NCBI RefSeq assembly: GCF_004345645.1
Contig: NZ_SLWS01000001.1
Location: 646,714 to 710,713, forward strand
From: Actinocrispum wychmicini
Lineage (GTDB): Bacteria; Actinomycetota; Actinomycetes; Mycobacteriales; Pseudonocardiaceae
Direction of reading: 5' to 3'
DNA length: 64,000 bases
Shown: positions 9,074 to 17,769 of the stretch, in pieces
Numbering within the stretch: position 1 is the stretch's first letter
Layout: every line of letters begins with the position of its first letter
The notes under the pieces: generated by a model
What the model was told of the DNA's origin: nothing
Databases searched by the model: none
The model's input: the letters and a program-made list of their open reading frames with translations, nothing else
Translations under genes and position numbers: made by a program

Positions 9074-10040
9074 CGGAATTCTGGTGGCCGTGGCGGCGGT
9101 GTCGTTAGCCGCGTGCGGTACGGGAACGTCCGCGACCGGGGACGACCTGACCAAGGTCGTGTTGAAGGTCGGTGACCAGAAGGGGTCGTCGAAGGCCCTG
9201 CTGACCGCGGCGGGCCTGGACAAGGCGCCGTACCGGATCGAGTGGTCGACGTTCACGTCCGGGCCGCCGCTGCTGGAGGCCGCGTCCAGCGGGGCGATCG
9301 ACATCGGCGCGGTCGGCAACACACCGCCGATCTTCGCCGCGGCGGCGAACGCCAAGATCTCGGTGGTCAGCTCCGCCAAAGGGAACGTGACCAGCGACGC
9401 CGTCCTGGTGCCGGCGGACTCGCCGCTGCGGTCCGTGCAGGACCTGCGGGGCAAGAACGTCGCGGTGGCCAAGGGCAGCTCGGCGCACGGCCAGATCCTG
9501 CTGACCCTCAAGGCCGCCAATCTGTCCACAAAGGATCTCAAACTGAACTTCCTGCAGCCTGCGGACGCTTACGCCGCGTTCACGCAGAAGCGCGTCGACG
9601 CGTGGGCGATCTGGGATCCGTACACCTCGCAGGCGCTGCAGGAAGCCAACGCCCGCGTGCTCGTCGACGGCACTGGAACGGCGAACGGCTACTCGTTCCA
9701 GGTCGCCGGCCGGACCGCGCTGGCCGACCCGGGCAAGTCCGCGGGCATCAAGGACTACGTGACCCGGATCGCGAAGGCCGAGAAATGGGCCGACACCCAC
9801 CACGGCGACTGGGCCAAGGCGTGGTCGGCCGACACCGGTCTGGTGATCAAGGTGACGACGGCGGCCACCGACGCGGGCCCGGACCTGCCCGTCGCACTGG
9901 ACGACGAGGTGGTCCGGTCCGAGCAGCGACTCGCCGACGCCTTCACCGACGACCGGACCCTGACGTCCAAAGTGGACTTCCAGGCGTTCGTGGACAAGCG
10001 GTACGCGGCCGACCTGGACGCGGCAAGGAGCAACTCATGA
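9054..10040 (+). CDS. ssuA: sulfonate-binding lipoprotein of ABC transporter
   Basis: 328 residues. Residues 1-20 form a lipoprotein signal peptide ending in the lipobox SLAAC (Cys21 lipidated), so the protein is anchored outside the membrane. The mature part has the NMT1/SsuA fold pattern: LKVGDQKGSSKALLTAAGL, a SGAIDIGAVGNTPPIFAAAA ligand-lobe segment, DLRGKNVAVAKGSSAHGQIL, and VDAWAIWDPYTSQA. It captures alkanesulfonates and delivers them to the permease. GTG 9054 is the only start that keeps the signal peptide. The stop overlaps the next ATG (ATGA). Confidence 0.92.
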   Translation: MKVRLRNGILVAVAAVSLAACGTGTSATGDDLTKVVLKVGDQKGSSKALLTAAGLDKAPYRIEWSTFTSGPPLLEAASSGAIDIGAVGNTPPIFAAAANAKISVVSSAKGNVTSDAVLVPADSPLRSVQDLRGKNVAVAKGSSAHGQILLTLKAANLSTKDLKLNFLQPADAYAAFTQKRVDAWAIWDPYTSQALQEANARVLVDGTGTANGYSFQVAGRTALADPGKSAGIKDYVTRIAKAEKWADTHHGDWAKAWSADTGLVIKVTTAATDAGPDLPVALDDEVVRSEQRLADAFTDDRTLTSKVDFQAFVDKRYAADLDAARSNS

Positions 10041-11167
10041 GCATCACCCTGCACTGGTTCCTGCCCACGTCGGGAGACGGCCGAACGATCGTGGAACGCT
10101 TCCACGCCAACCGTTCCCTCGGCGCGCCCGCGCAGCGGCCGGCGGACATCGACTACCTCGGCCAGGTGGCCCGCGCCGCCGAGCAGCTGGGCTTCACCGG
10201 CGTGCTGACCCCGACCGGGACCTGGTGCGAGGACGCCTGGCTGACCACGGCCGCGCTCATCTCCCAGACGTCCAGGCTGAAGTTCCTGGTGGCGTTCCGG
10301 CCCGGCGTGATCTCGCCGACCCTGGCCGCCCAGATGGCCGCCACCTACCAGCGGATCTCCCGCGGGCGGCTGCTGCTGAACGTGGTGACCGGCGGCGACG
10401 CCATCGAGCAGCAACGGTTCGGCGACTGGCACGACCATGACCAACGCTATGCCCGGACGGACGAGTTCCTGACGATCGTGCGTGGCGTGTGGACCGGCAA
10501 GCCGTTCGACTTCGACGGCGACCACTACCGGGTCGCGGGCGCCACCGTCCTCGCGCCGCCGGATCCGCTCCCGCAGATCTACTTCGGTGGCTCCTCCCCG
10601 GCCGCGTTGCCCGTGGCGGCCCGGTCCGCCGACGTGTACCTCACCTGGGGCGAGCCGCCCGCGCAGGTCGCCGAGAAGATCGCCAAGGTCCGCGCGCTGG
10701 CCGAGGCGCACGGCCGGAAGCTCCGGTTCGGGATCCGGCTGCACACCATCTCCCGGGACACGTCCGAGGAAGCCTGGCGGGAGGCGGGCAAGCTGCTGGA
10801 CGCCCTCGACCCGGACCAGGTCGCCAAAGCCCAGGCGCAACTCGCGGCCAGCGAGTCCGTCGGCCAGCAGCGAATGGTCCAGCTGCACCGCGGCGCGCTG
10901 GACGCGGGCGTCCGTGGCCTGGAGATCCATCCGGGCCTGTGGGCGGGCATCGGCCTGGTCCGCGGCGGCGCCGGCACCGCACTGGTCGGCAGCCACGCCG
11001 AAGTCGCCGACCTGATCGCCGAGTACCACAGCCTGGGCATCGACGAGTTCGTCCTGTCCGGCTATCCCCACCTGGAAGAGGCGTACTGGTTCGGCGAGGG
11101 AGTCCGTCCCGAACTGGCCCGCCGCGGCCTGCTGACCGACGAACGCGCCCTGGCTCCAGTTGGGTGA
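10037..11167 (+). CDS. ssuD: FMNH2-dependent alkanesulfonate monooxygenase
   Basis: 376 residues, the normal SsuD length. It cleaves C-S bonds of imported alkanesulfonates to an aldehyde and sulfite, using reduced FMN and O2. The N-terminus MSITLHWFLPTSGDGR, the TIM-barrel segments LKFLVAFRPGVISPTLAAQM and RLLLNVVTGGDAIEQQRFGD, and the C-terminal SGYPHLEEAYWFGEGV are diagnostic of the bacterial luciferase-like SsuD group. The flavin reductase partner (SsuE) is not in the window, so FMNH2 must come from elsewhere. It is coupled to ssuA by ATGA; expression is probably induced by sulfur limitation. Confidence 0.93.
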   Translation: MSITLHWFLPTSGDGRTIVERFHANRSLGAPAQRPADIDYLGQVARAAEQLGFTGVLTPTGTWCEDAWLTTAALISQTSRLKFLVAFRPGVISPTLAAQMAATYQRISRGRLLLNVVTGGDAIEQQRFGDWHDHDQRYARTDEFLTIVRGVWTGKPFDFDGDHYRVAGATVLAPPDPLPQIYFGGSSPAALPVAARSADVYLTWGEPPAQVAEKIAKVRALAEAHGRKLRFGIRLHTISRDTSEEAWREAGKLLDALDPDQVAKAQAQLAASESVGQQRMVQLHRGALDAGVRGLEIHPGLWAGIGLVRGGAGTALVGSHAEVADLIAEYHSLGIDEFVLSGYPHLEEAYWFGEGVRPELARRGLLTDERALAPVG

Positions 11168-11171
11168 TGAC

Positions 11172-11190
11172 CTCACCACGCCGTGGTGAG
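11172..11190. terminator. palindrome between convergent ssuD and the ArsR-type gene
   Basis: CTCACCACG (11172-11180) and CGTGGTGAG (11182-11190) pair perfectly around one base, 5 nt after the ssuD stop. The palindrome covers the stop codon of the opposite gene, so it could serve as a bidirectional terminator. Confidence 0.45.
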
Positions 11191-12174
11191 CAGCTCTCGA
11201 CCGAGGGACGTCGGTCGGTGCAGCATCCGGTTCCCCTCGCGGTGACTGGTGATGAGACCGGCGTTGCGCAGGACGGTGGTGTGCTCGCTGGCGGACGCGG
11301 CGGAGATGGTGAGGTGCCGGGACAGGTCTGTGGTGGTGACGGGGTCCAGGTGGGCGCCGATGGCGTTGAGGATCGCCGCGCGTGTGCCGCCGACGAGCGC
11401 GGTGAGCGCGGCGCGCGGTGTGTTCTCACGACCGGGAAGTGTGTCCAGATGGTGCTGCGCGGGGTAGATCAGCACGGGCGGCAGGGCCGCGTCGAACAGC
11501 GTGATCGGGGCGCCGACGCAGAAGTAGGCGGGGATGAGCAGCAGTCCACGGCCGTCCAGGAACATCTCCTGGTCGCAGTGACCGGGTATCCGTAGCTCAC
11601 CGTGGGACCAGCTGACCCATGGGTGCAGGCTGGCGAAGAGCCCGTCCACGCCGTTGTCGGCCAGAGCTTCGGCGCGGAGCTGCCGGTCCCGGGCCAGCGC
11701 GGAGTGGGCACCGCGGTGATGCGGCCGGACGGTCAGGTCGTAGCAGGCCTGCAGGGTGTCGGTCAGCTCGACCAGAGTGGTCGGGTCACCGGCGGCAAGC
11801 GGTCCGGCGGTGGGCGGCAGGTACGCCAGATGCCGTGACCGCGCCAGACATTGGATGTCGTTGCGGAGCATCGGCCGTGGCGTGAAACGGATCGCGTCAA
11901 GCCCTTCGGCCAGGCCGTACAGACTGTCGCTGGGGGTGAGGAAGTCCGGGAAGTAGCCGATCCGCGGGACCAGCGCGAGCAGCGGCCGCAGCCGGGCGCC
12001 GAAGTCCGCCGACCGCATCGCGTCCTTGGCCTGGTCGCGCCAGGTATGGAACAGCAGGTCGCCGGGTTGGCGGCGGAGCATCTGGATGGCGAGGATCAGT
12101 TCCCACAGCGGGTCCGGCCGGGGTGCGACTCGGGTCCGCGCGATGTCCGCACTGGTGAAATACATCCGCAGCAC
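11173..12174 (-). CDS. ArsR-type winged-helix transcriptional regulator (DUF5937-like, large form)
   Basis: 333 residues. The N-terminal about 230 residues (start MLRMYFTSADIARTRVAPRPDPLWEL) form the large sensor-like region seen in actinobacterial ArsR-like regulators. The C-terminal about 90 residues hold the winged helix: LVGGTRAAILNAI, TTTDLSRHLTISAASASEHT, VLRNAGLITSHREGNRMLHR. The ligand is unknown. GTG 12174 is chosen because relatives begin with the same L-R-x-x-F-T pattern; ATG 12165 is the alternative. It converges on the ssu operon. A second member of the family lies at 41579-42511. Confidence 0.83.
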   Translation of the reverse strand: MLRMYFTSADIARTRVAPRPDPLWELILAIQMLRRQPGDLLFHTWRDQAKDAMRSADFGARLRPLLALVPRIGYFPDFLTPSDSLYGLAEGLDAIRFTPRPMLRNDIQCLARSRHLAYLPPTAGPLAAGDPTTLVELTDTLQACYDLTVRPHHRGAHSALARDRQLRAEALADNGVDGLFASLHPWVSWSHGELRIPGHCDQEMFLDGRGLLLIPAYFCVGAPITLFDAALPPVLIYPAQHHLDTLPGRENTPRAALTALVGGTRAAILNAIGAHLDPVTTTDLSRHLTISAASASEHTTVLRNAGLITSHREGNRMLHRPTSLGRELLTTAW

Positions 12175-12235
12175 GGCCGCTGATTCTTCACGGACTCGTT
12201 GAGGTGTCGGCTAAACATTCACTAACTGGCGCGCC

Positions 12236-13789
12236 TCACTCCTCGCGGCTGAGCTTGGCCTCCTCCAGGTCCAGCTCCCGCAGCACCCGCCGCAGCACAT
12301 CGTCGTCGATCTCGCGGGCGTCCCGCGCGGCCACGAAGACCTCCCGTTCGGCGTCCAGCATCACCCGCCGCAGCCGGCGGTGCGCGGCGGCCGGACTTTC
12401 CCGCTCCTGCCGGCCAAGTCGTTCCCACGCCGCGTTGCCCCGCATCTCGGCCACTCCGCGCAGGCGTTCGATGATGTGCTCGGGCGCTGTGTTGGCCGCG
12501 AGTTCCTCGTCGAGCCGGGTGATCGACGCCTCCGCGGCCCGGTGCTGCACCTGGGCTTCGGCGAGTGCGTCGCTTTGCTGTTCGTCACCGCGCACACCGA
12601 GTTTGCGGATGACCCACGGCAAGGACAGCCCTTGGGACAGGAGTGTGCCCACGGTGACGACGAACGTGCAGAAGATCACGACGTCCCGGCCGGGCATCTC
12701 GTGCGGAATCGCCGAAGCCGCGGCCAACGAGACCACGCCGCGCATCCCCGCCCAGCCGATCACCACGACCGAACGCCAACCCGGGTCGGGCTCCCGCGAC
12801 CGGACCCGGGGCACCAGCCGCGGCAGGTACGTGCCGGGGAACACCCAAGCGAACCGCATCAGGATCGTCACCACGAGGACGATCGCCGCGCCCAACACGA
12901 TCTTCCAGGTGACGTCGCCGGCGATGACGCTCTTCAACTGCAGACCGATCAGCGCGAACACCAGGGACTCGAGCAGCACGTCGACCGAGCGCCACACCGC
13001 GGTCTCCTGCAGCCGGGTCATGAAACCGGCCCTGGGCGCGTTGTGTCCCAGGTAGAGGCCGGCGACGACCACCGCGAGCACACCTGAGGCGTGCACGGTC
13101 TCCTCCGCCAGCAGGTAGGTGCCGAACGGCACCAGCATCCCCAACGCGCTCTCCAGCACCCCGTCGCCGATGCGCATCCGTATCGCGTGCACGACGACGC
13201 CGAGTACGTACCCGATCGCGATACCACCCAGCGCGCTGATGAGGAACGTCACAACGCTGCTGCCGAAGGAGATCGACGCCGTCCCTGTCGCCGCGGCCAC
13301 CGCGACCTTGTACGCCGTGAGCGCGCTCGCGTCGTTGGCCAGGCTCTCGCCGGCGAGGACCGTCATGGAGCGACGCGGCAGGCCGAGTCTCCGGCCGATG
13401 GAGACTGCGGCCACCGCGTCCGGTGGCGCGACGACGGCGCCGAGGACCAACGCGGCGGCCAGGGACAGTTGCGGCATGACCATGTGGGCGACGAGGCCGA
13501 CGACGACCGTGGTGGCGAGCACGAGACCGACCGAGAGCAAGCCGATGGGCCTGATGTTCGCCTTGATGTTCAGGTAGGAGCTGTCCAGCGCGGCCGAGTA
13601 CAGCAGCGGCGGCAGGATCAGCACGAGGATCAGCTGGGGGTCGAGCTCGAACGCCGGGATGCCCGGCACGTACGAGATGGCCAGCCCGATCGCGACCAGC
13701 AGCAGCGGCGCGGACCAGTTCAACCGGCGGGCCAACGTGGTCACCGCCAGTGAACTGACGAGGAGCAGGAGGACTTCGGCTCCGTGCAC
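12236..13789 (-). CDS. Na+/H+ antiporter, CPA1 family (NhaP/NHE-like)
   Basis: 517 residues with about 12 membrane helices and a hydrophilic, acidic C-terminal tail of about 120 residues rich in Glu/Arg (probable regulatory coiled coil). Ion-transport motifs are intact: LILPPLLYSAAL, GAVVAPPDAVAAVSI, GESLANDASALTAYKVA (the Asn-Asp pair is the cation/proton site), and VVVIGWAGMRGVVSLAAA. It exchanges Na+ for H+ at the cytoplasmic membrane for pH and salt balance. The GTG start (13789) is followed directly by the first hydrophobic helix. It is divergent from the UBP zinc-finger gene. Confidence 0.92.
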   Translation of the reverse strand: MHGAEVLLLLVSSLAVTTLARRLNWSAPLLLVAIGLAISYVPGIPAFELDPQLILVLILPPLLYSAALDSSYLNIKANIRPIGLLSVGLVLATTVVVGLVAHMVMPQLSLAAALVLGAVVAPPDAVAAVSIGRRLGLPRRSMTVLAGESLANDASALTAYKVAVAAATGTASISFGSSVVTFLISALGGIAIGYVLGVVVHAIRMRIGDGVLESALGMLVPFGTYLLAEETVHASGVLAVVVAGLYLGHNAPRAGFMTRLQETAVWRSVDVLLESLVFALIGLQLKSVIAGDVTWKIVLGAAIVLVVTILMRFAWVFPGTYLPRLVPRVRSREPDPGWRSVVVIGWAGMRGVVSLAAASAIPHEMPGRDVVIFCTFVVTVGTLLSQGLSLPWVIRKLGVRGDEQQSDALAEAQVQHRAAEASITRLDEELAANTAPEHIIERLRGVAEMRGNAAWERLGRQERESPAAAHRRLRRVMLDAEREVFVAARDAREIDDDVLRRVLRELDLEEAKLSREE

Positions 13790-13837
13790 GTCTCACCCCC
13801 GGAAGTGATTCAGCGGCTGTCAGCGTTGAATCTCACC

Positions 13838-14098
13838 ATGAGTTGTACGCACGTGGCCGAACTGCCCACCGAACCCGCCAGCGACTCCGTGAACGAGTGC
13901 GCGGAGTGCCTCGCCGAGGGCTCGCGCGGGTGGGTTCACCTGCGGAAATGCCTGACCTGCGGGCACGTCGCCTGCTGTGACTCCAGCCCCTATCAGCACG
14001 CCACCGCCCACCACCGGTCGACCGGCCATCCGGTGATGCGTTCGCACGAACCGGGCGAGGACTGGCGGTGGTGCTTCCTGGACAACCGGATCGTCTGA
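13838..14098 (+). CDS. UBP-type zinc-finger protein
   Basis: 86 residues, essentially one UBP/ZnF domain. Zinc ligands are visible in order: CTH near the start, CAEC, CLTCGHVACC, then the His cluster YQHATAHHRSTGHPV. In eukaryotes this fold binds the ubiquitin C-terminus. In actinobacteria these stand-alone copies often sit beside Na+/H+ antiporter genes, as here, and their role is unknown. ATG 13838 gives a protein that starts at the domain. A strong hairpin follows the stop. Confidence 0.88.
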   Translation: MSCTHVAELPTEPASDSVNECAECLAEGSRGWVHLRKCLTCGHVACCDSSPYQHATAHHRSTGHPVMRSHEPGEDWRWCFLDNRIV

Positions 14099-14102
14099 CC
14101 TG

Positions 14103-14129
14103 GGCCCTGGCGGGTGGCCCGCCAGGGCC
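14103..14129. terminator. 12-bp GC-rich hairpin between convergent genes
   Basis: GGCCCTGGCGGG (14103-14114) pairs perfectly with CCCGCCAGGGCC (14118-14129) across a TGG loop, between the stop codons of the UBP zinc-finger gene and the phosphodiesterase gene. It likely terminates both. Confidence 0.75.
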
Positions 14130-14138
14130 GCCGGGACG

Positions 14139-15248
14139 TCAGTGCCGGAAGTTGTTGCGGGCTTCGATGGCGGTGTCCGTGTTGTCGGTGAACAGGCCGT
14201 CCAGGCCGGCGTCGAAGAACTTCTTGAACTCACTGAAGATGTCGCCGTACTCGGCCGGGTTGGCCGACGAGCGGAAGTCGGCGGGCAGGAAGTTGTTCTC
14301 CGCGCGGAAGGTGTAGGCCATCACCTTCAGGCCCGCCTTGTGCGCGTCGGCCACCAGGCTGGTCGGCTGCTGCAGGAAGCCCTTGGCGTCCCGCGGGATG
14401 ACCTGGTTCTTGTCCGGACCGACCCACTGCGCGTACTTCGCGACGTCCCGCAGGCCGGCGGGGCTGACGATGTCCGCGTAGGTGCGCTTGTCACCCTTGA
14501 CCACGAAGTCGTACGGGGCGCCGGTCGCGCTGGTCAGCTGCACGAACTGGACCCGCAGCACCCGGCGCAGCTCGATCAGGTTGCCCACCTCGAAGGACTG
14601 GACGATCACCTTCGCGTCCGGCCGGTTGAGGCCGTTGCGGTTGAGCATGGCCACGAACGTCGGCTCGATCGGCAGGCCCTGGCCGCGGAAGTACGTGGAG
14701 TGCTTGATCTCCGGCACGATCCCGATCTCGCGGTGCAGCTCCGCCGACAGCCGCCGGGACAGGTCGATGACCTCCTGGAAGGTCGGGACCTCGAACTTGC
14801 CGTTGTAGATCGTGTTGCGCTGCCGGATGTCCGGGATGCGCTCCTTGGCGCGCAGGGTCCTGAGCTCGGCGAGGGTGAAGTCCTCGGTGAACCAGCCGGT
14901 GGTGGCCACGCCGTCGAGGGTCTTGGTGGTCTTGCGGCCGGTGAACTCCGGGTGGTCGGCGACGTTCGTGGTGCCGCCGATCTCCGGCTCGTGCCGGGCC
15001 ACCAGCACACCGTCCTTCGTGGTCACCAGATCCGGTTCGATGAAGTCGGCGCCCATCCGCGCGGCGAGCTCGTACGAGGCCAGGGTGTGCTCCGGCCGGT
15101 AGCCCGAGGCACCGCGGTGCCCGAAGATCGTCACCTTGGGCTGGTGCCGGCCGTACCCGTCGGCCTGATCCTGGTCGGCGGACGCCCCCGAACCGACCAC
15201 GGTCACCAGCGCGATACCCGACAACGCCAGCGCGGCGAGTCGTCTCAT
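14139..15248 (-). CDS. glpQ: secreted glycerophosphodiester phosphodiesterase
   Basis: 369 residues: a Sec signal peptide (1-24, ending GASA) then a GDPD TIM barrel. The catalytic core is clear: TIFGHRGASGYRPEHTLASYE (general acid/base His and the HRG motif), IEPDLVTTKDGVLVARHEPEI (metal ligands Glu/Asp and second His), GIVPEIKHSTYF, and the C-terminal GLKVMAYTFR...DGLFTDNTD. It hydrolyses glycerophosphodiesters from phospholipid or teichoic acid turnover to glycerol-3-phosphate outside the cell. ATG 15248 follows GGAGG. The long form with an insertion resembles GlpQ rather than UgpQ. Confidence 0.92.
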   Translation of the reverse strand: MRRLAALALSGIALVTVVGSGASADQDQADGYGRHQPKVTIFGHRGASGYRPEHTLASYELAARMGADFIEPDLVTTKDGVLVARHEPEIGGTTNVADHPEFTGRKTTKTLDGVATTGWFTEDFTLAELRTLRAKERIPDIRQRNTIYNGKFEVPTFQEVIDLSRRLSAELHREIGIVPEIKHSTYFRGQGLPIEPTFVAMLNRNGLNRPDAKVIVQSFEVGNLIELRRVLRVQFVQLTSATGAPYDFVVKGDKRTYADIVSPAGLRDVAKYAQWVGPDKNQVIPRDAKGFLQQPTSLVADAHKAGLKVMAYTFRAENNFLPADFRSSANPAEYGDIFSEFKKFFDAGLDGLFTDNTDTAIEARNNFRH

Positions 15249-15368
15249 CTGCCTGCCTCCTTGCTCAGTGAAGTGCACGGACGCTACATCCGGCCCCTGC
15301 ACGAAAGGCCAAGTCCGGGTGAACGACCGACGCCGTACCCAGGTGCCGCGCGGGCGCCTGGCGTGAAC

Positions 15369-15382
15369 TAGCCTGCCTATTC
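15369..15382 (+). promoter_or_regulatory. -10 box for a leaderless purD transcript
   Basis: TAGCCT at 15369-15374 fits the actinobacterial TANNNT -10, and the purD GTG follows after 8 nt. Transcription would begin at or next to the start codon. No -35 match is obvious. Confidence 0.5.
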
Positions 15383-16648
15383 GTGCGCGTCCTGGTCATC
15401 GGGTCTGGTGCCCGAGAGCATGCCCTGGCCCTCGCCCTGTCGCGGGACCCCGAGGTCACCGCGTTGGCCTGTGCCCCGGGCAACGCCGGCATCGCCGCCG
15501 TCGCCGAGCAGTACGGGGTGGACGCGGCCGACCCGGCCGCGGTCGCCGGGCTCGCGACCACCTGGCAGGCCGACCTGGTCGTCATCGGCCCCGAGGCCCC
15601 ACTGGTCGTCGGTGTCGCCGACACCGTGCGCGCCGCCGGTATCCCCTGCTTCGGCCCGTCGGCCGCGGCGGCCCGGATCGAGGGCTCGAAGGCGTTCGCC
15701 AAGGAGATCATGGCCGCCGCCGGCGTCCCGACCGCGCACAGCGAGATCGTGGACAACCCCGCGCGCCTGGACGCGGCCCTGGACCGGTTCGGCCCGACCT
15801 TCGTGGTCAAGGACGACGGCCTGGCAGCGGGCAAAGGTGTCGTCGTGACCACCGACCGCGCGACCGCCCGGGCCCACGCGATGACCCTCCTCGACGGCGG
15901 CCACCCGGTGCTCCTGGAGTCCTTCCTGGACGGACCGGAGGTATCCCTGTTCTGCCTGGTCGACCAGTGCACGGTGGTCCCCCTGCTGCCCGCCCAGGAC
16001 TTCAAGCGGGTCGGCGACGGCGACAGCGGCCCCAACACCGGCGGCATGGGCGCGTACGCCCCACTGCCGTGGGCCGCGCCGGACCTGGTGTCGTCGGTGG
16101 TCGCCACGACCGTCCAGCCGGTGGTCGACGAGATGGCCGCCCGCGGCGTGCCGTTCTCCGGCCTGCTGTACGCGGGCCTCGCCCTCACCTCCACCGGCCC
16201 GCAGGTCATCGAGTTCAACTGCCGGTTCGGCGACCCCGAGACCCAGTCCGTGCTCGCCCTGCTGCGCACCCCCCTGGCCGCCCTGCTGCACGCCGTCGCC
16301 ACAGGCACCCTGGCCACCCAACCCCCCCTCGACTGGGCCCCCGGCTCCGCCGTGACCGTGGTCGTGGCCGCCGAGGGCTACCCAGGCCGCCCCCGCACCG
16401 GCGACGTCATCGCCGGCAGCGAAGCCGAAGGCGTCCTGCACGCGGGCACCCGGCGACGCGACGACGGTGCCGTGGTCTCCACCGGCGGCCGCGTCCTCTC
16501 CGTCGTCGGAACCGGCGCCGACCTCGAAGAAGCCCGCCAAGACGCCTACCGCCGAGTGGAGAACCTGCACCTGGCCGGCTCCCACCACCGAACGGACATA
16601 GCCCGCCGCGCGTCCCGCGGCGAAGTAGGAGCCCCAGCCGGTCGCTAA
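15383..16648 (+). CDS. purD: phosphoribosylamine-glycine ligase
   Basis: 421 residues. ATP-dependent ligation of glycine to 5-phosphoribosylamine, step two of de novo purine synthesis. The N-terminal [19 protein letters not shown], the ATP-grasp part ([16 protein letters not shown]), the metal/ATP segment [11 protein letters not shown], and [11 protein letters not shown] match GARS. The C-terminus carries about 15 extra basic residues. The gene lies alone in its transcription unit, divergent from the phosphodiesterase; purA, purB and purC are all within about 32 kb. Confidence 0.97.
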   Translation: MRVLVIGSGAREHALALALSRDPEVTALACAPGNAGIAAVAEQYGVDAADPAAVAGLATTWQADLVVIGPEAPLVVGVADTVRAAGIPCFGPSAAAARIEGSKAFAKEIMAAAGVPTAHSEIVDNPARLDAALDRFGPTFVVKDDGLAAGKGVVVTTDRATARAHAMTLLDGGHPVLLESFLDGPEVSLFCLVDQCTVVPLLPAQDFKRVGDGDSGPNTGGMGAYAPLPWAAPDLVSSVVATTVQPVVDEMAARGVPFSGLLYAGLALTSTGPQVIEFNCRFGDPETQSVLALLRTPLAALLHAVATGTLATQPPLDWAPGSAVTVVVAAEGYPGRPRTGDVIAGSEAEGVLHAGTRRRDDGAVVSTGGRVLSVVGTGADLEEARQDAYRRVENLHLAGSHHRTDIARRASRGEVGAPAGR

Positions 16649-16763
16649 CTCGGTGGAACCACCCAGCCGCCATCTTCGTCAAACTTCACGTAGGCCTGTG
16701 TCAACCCTTGGTAGCCTCGCGAAGCGAGACCGGACGACTACGCAAACGTACGGGGGTGCGTGC

Positions 16764-17162
16764 ATGAACGAGACGACCGGCTCAGAGTTCTCATGGGCGA
16801 ACGTCGGGACCATGCTCGACGCGATACCGACAACCCCGGCCGGCGCCACCCTCACGGTGAACCACGACAACGTGCTGGCCGCGGCGAAGATCATCCAAAC
16901 CCAGATCGAAGCCCTGAAGGACATTGTCCACGCCAACCGCCAGGATCTCATCGTGGATCCGGCTGCGGAGGACCTGGTCAGCCGTGACGCGGCGCGAGCC
17001 TGGAACTACCGTCTCGCAGGCGCGGACGACTCCTATGCCGCGCGTATCAGCGCTTATGTCGACAGCCTCAACAAGCTGGTAGCCCAGCTTCGGGACAGTG
17101 CCAAGACCTACGGGTTCAAGGACGAGGACATCGCAGCCACCTTCGGGACGACGGGTGCGTAA
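16764..17162 (+). CDS. PE-like type VII secretion substrate
   Basis: 132 residues, almost entirely helical: a short lead, then two long helices around VNHDNVLAAAKIIQTQIEAL and YVDSLNKLVAQLRDSAKTYG. The C-terminal YGFKD fits the YxxxD/E export signal of ESX substrates. No signal peptide. It is first in a block with a DUF3558-like lipoprotein, a PPE-like protein and EspG, which supports a PE-type role: pairing with the PPE partner and EspG before ESX export. Sequence similarity to mycobacterial PE is weak, so the call rests on fold pattern and context. Confidence 0.65.
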   Translation: MNETTGSEFSWANVGTMLDAIPTTPAGATLTVNHDNVLAAAKIIQTQIEALKDIVHANRQDLIVDPAAEDLVSRDAARAWNYRLAGADDSYAARISAYVDSLNKLVAQLRDSAKTYGFKDEDIAATFGTTGA

Positions 17163-17760
17163 AGCGGCAGCCTTGGCCGTGCTGGCGGGACTCCTGCTCG
17201 CTGGCTGCACCGAGAAGGACCCCGGCCAAGCAGTTCAGGCCAGCTCCAGCAGTGACGCGCCGGCCGCAAGTGGCGGGGGTCAGCCGCCGCCGTCGATTCC
17301 ACCGCGTCCGAAAAACCTCCCGTTGAACAGCGTTGACCCCTGCAAGCTCTTCGCCAAGGCACAGTTGGACCAGATCAAGGTCAACAGGCAGCGCAACCTG
17401 GTGGAGACCAGCGAGGCCTTCAAAGGCGCGCCGTACTGCGCCATGGATGGTCAGGACGGCAAGGGTTTCTTCAGCTACAACGTCTCGCTGATCACCACCG
17501 AGGGCATCGCCCCGTGGCTGTCCGGCAAACGGAACGTCGACGCCAAGCTTGTGAGCGTCGGCGGATTTCCGGCGGCGGACTACAAGTTGTTGGGAACCAC
17601 GACTTTCAACTGCAACACCTCGGTCGATGTGGCCGACGGGCAGCAGTTGATGGTCGAGTTCCAGCCGGACACACGCAACGCCTACACCCAGGACCAGATG
17701 TGTCAGCGCAGTGAGCAGGCCGCTGGGTTTGCCTTGCAGACTCTCCAGACTTTGAAGTGA
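17155..17760 (+). CDS. DUF3558-like lipoprotein
   Basis: 201 residues from GTG 17155, which overlaps the previous gene by 8 nt and gives a compact lipoprotein signal MRKAAALAVLAGLLLAGC (Cys18 lipidated). A Ser/Pro/Gly-rich linker follows, then a globular domain with the DUF3558 pattern: NSVDPCKLFAKAQLDQI, APYCAMDGQD, TFNCNTSVDVADGQQLMV, TQDQMCQRSEQAA; its cysteines probably pair outside the cell. DUF3558 lipoproteins accompany ESX-type loci in Pseudonocardiaceae; their function is unknown. Confidence 0.8.
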   Translation: MRKAAALAVLAGLLLAGCTEKDPGQAVQASSSSDAPAASGGGQPPPSIPPRPKNLPLNSVDPCKLFAKAQLDQIKVNRQRNLVETSEAFKGAPYCAMDGQDGKGFFSYNVSLITTEGIAPWLSGKRNVDAKLVSVGGFPAADYKLLGTTTFNCNTSVDVADGQQLMVEFQPDTRNAYTQDQMCQRSEQAAGFALQTLQTLK

Positions 17761-17769
17761 GGAACCGGG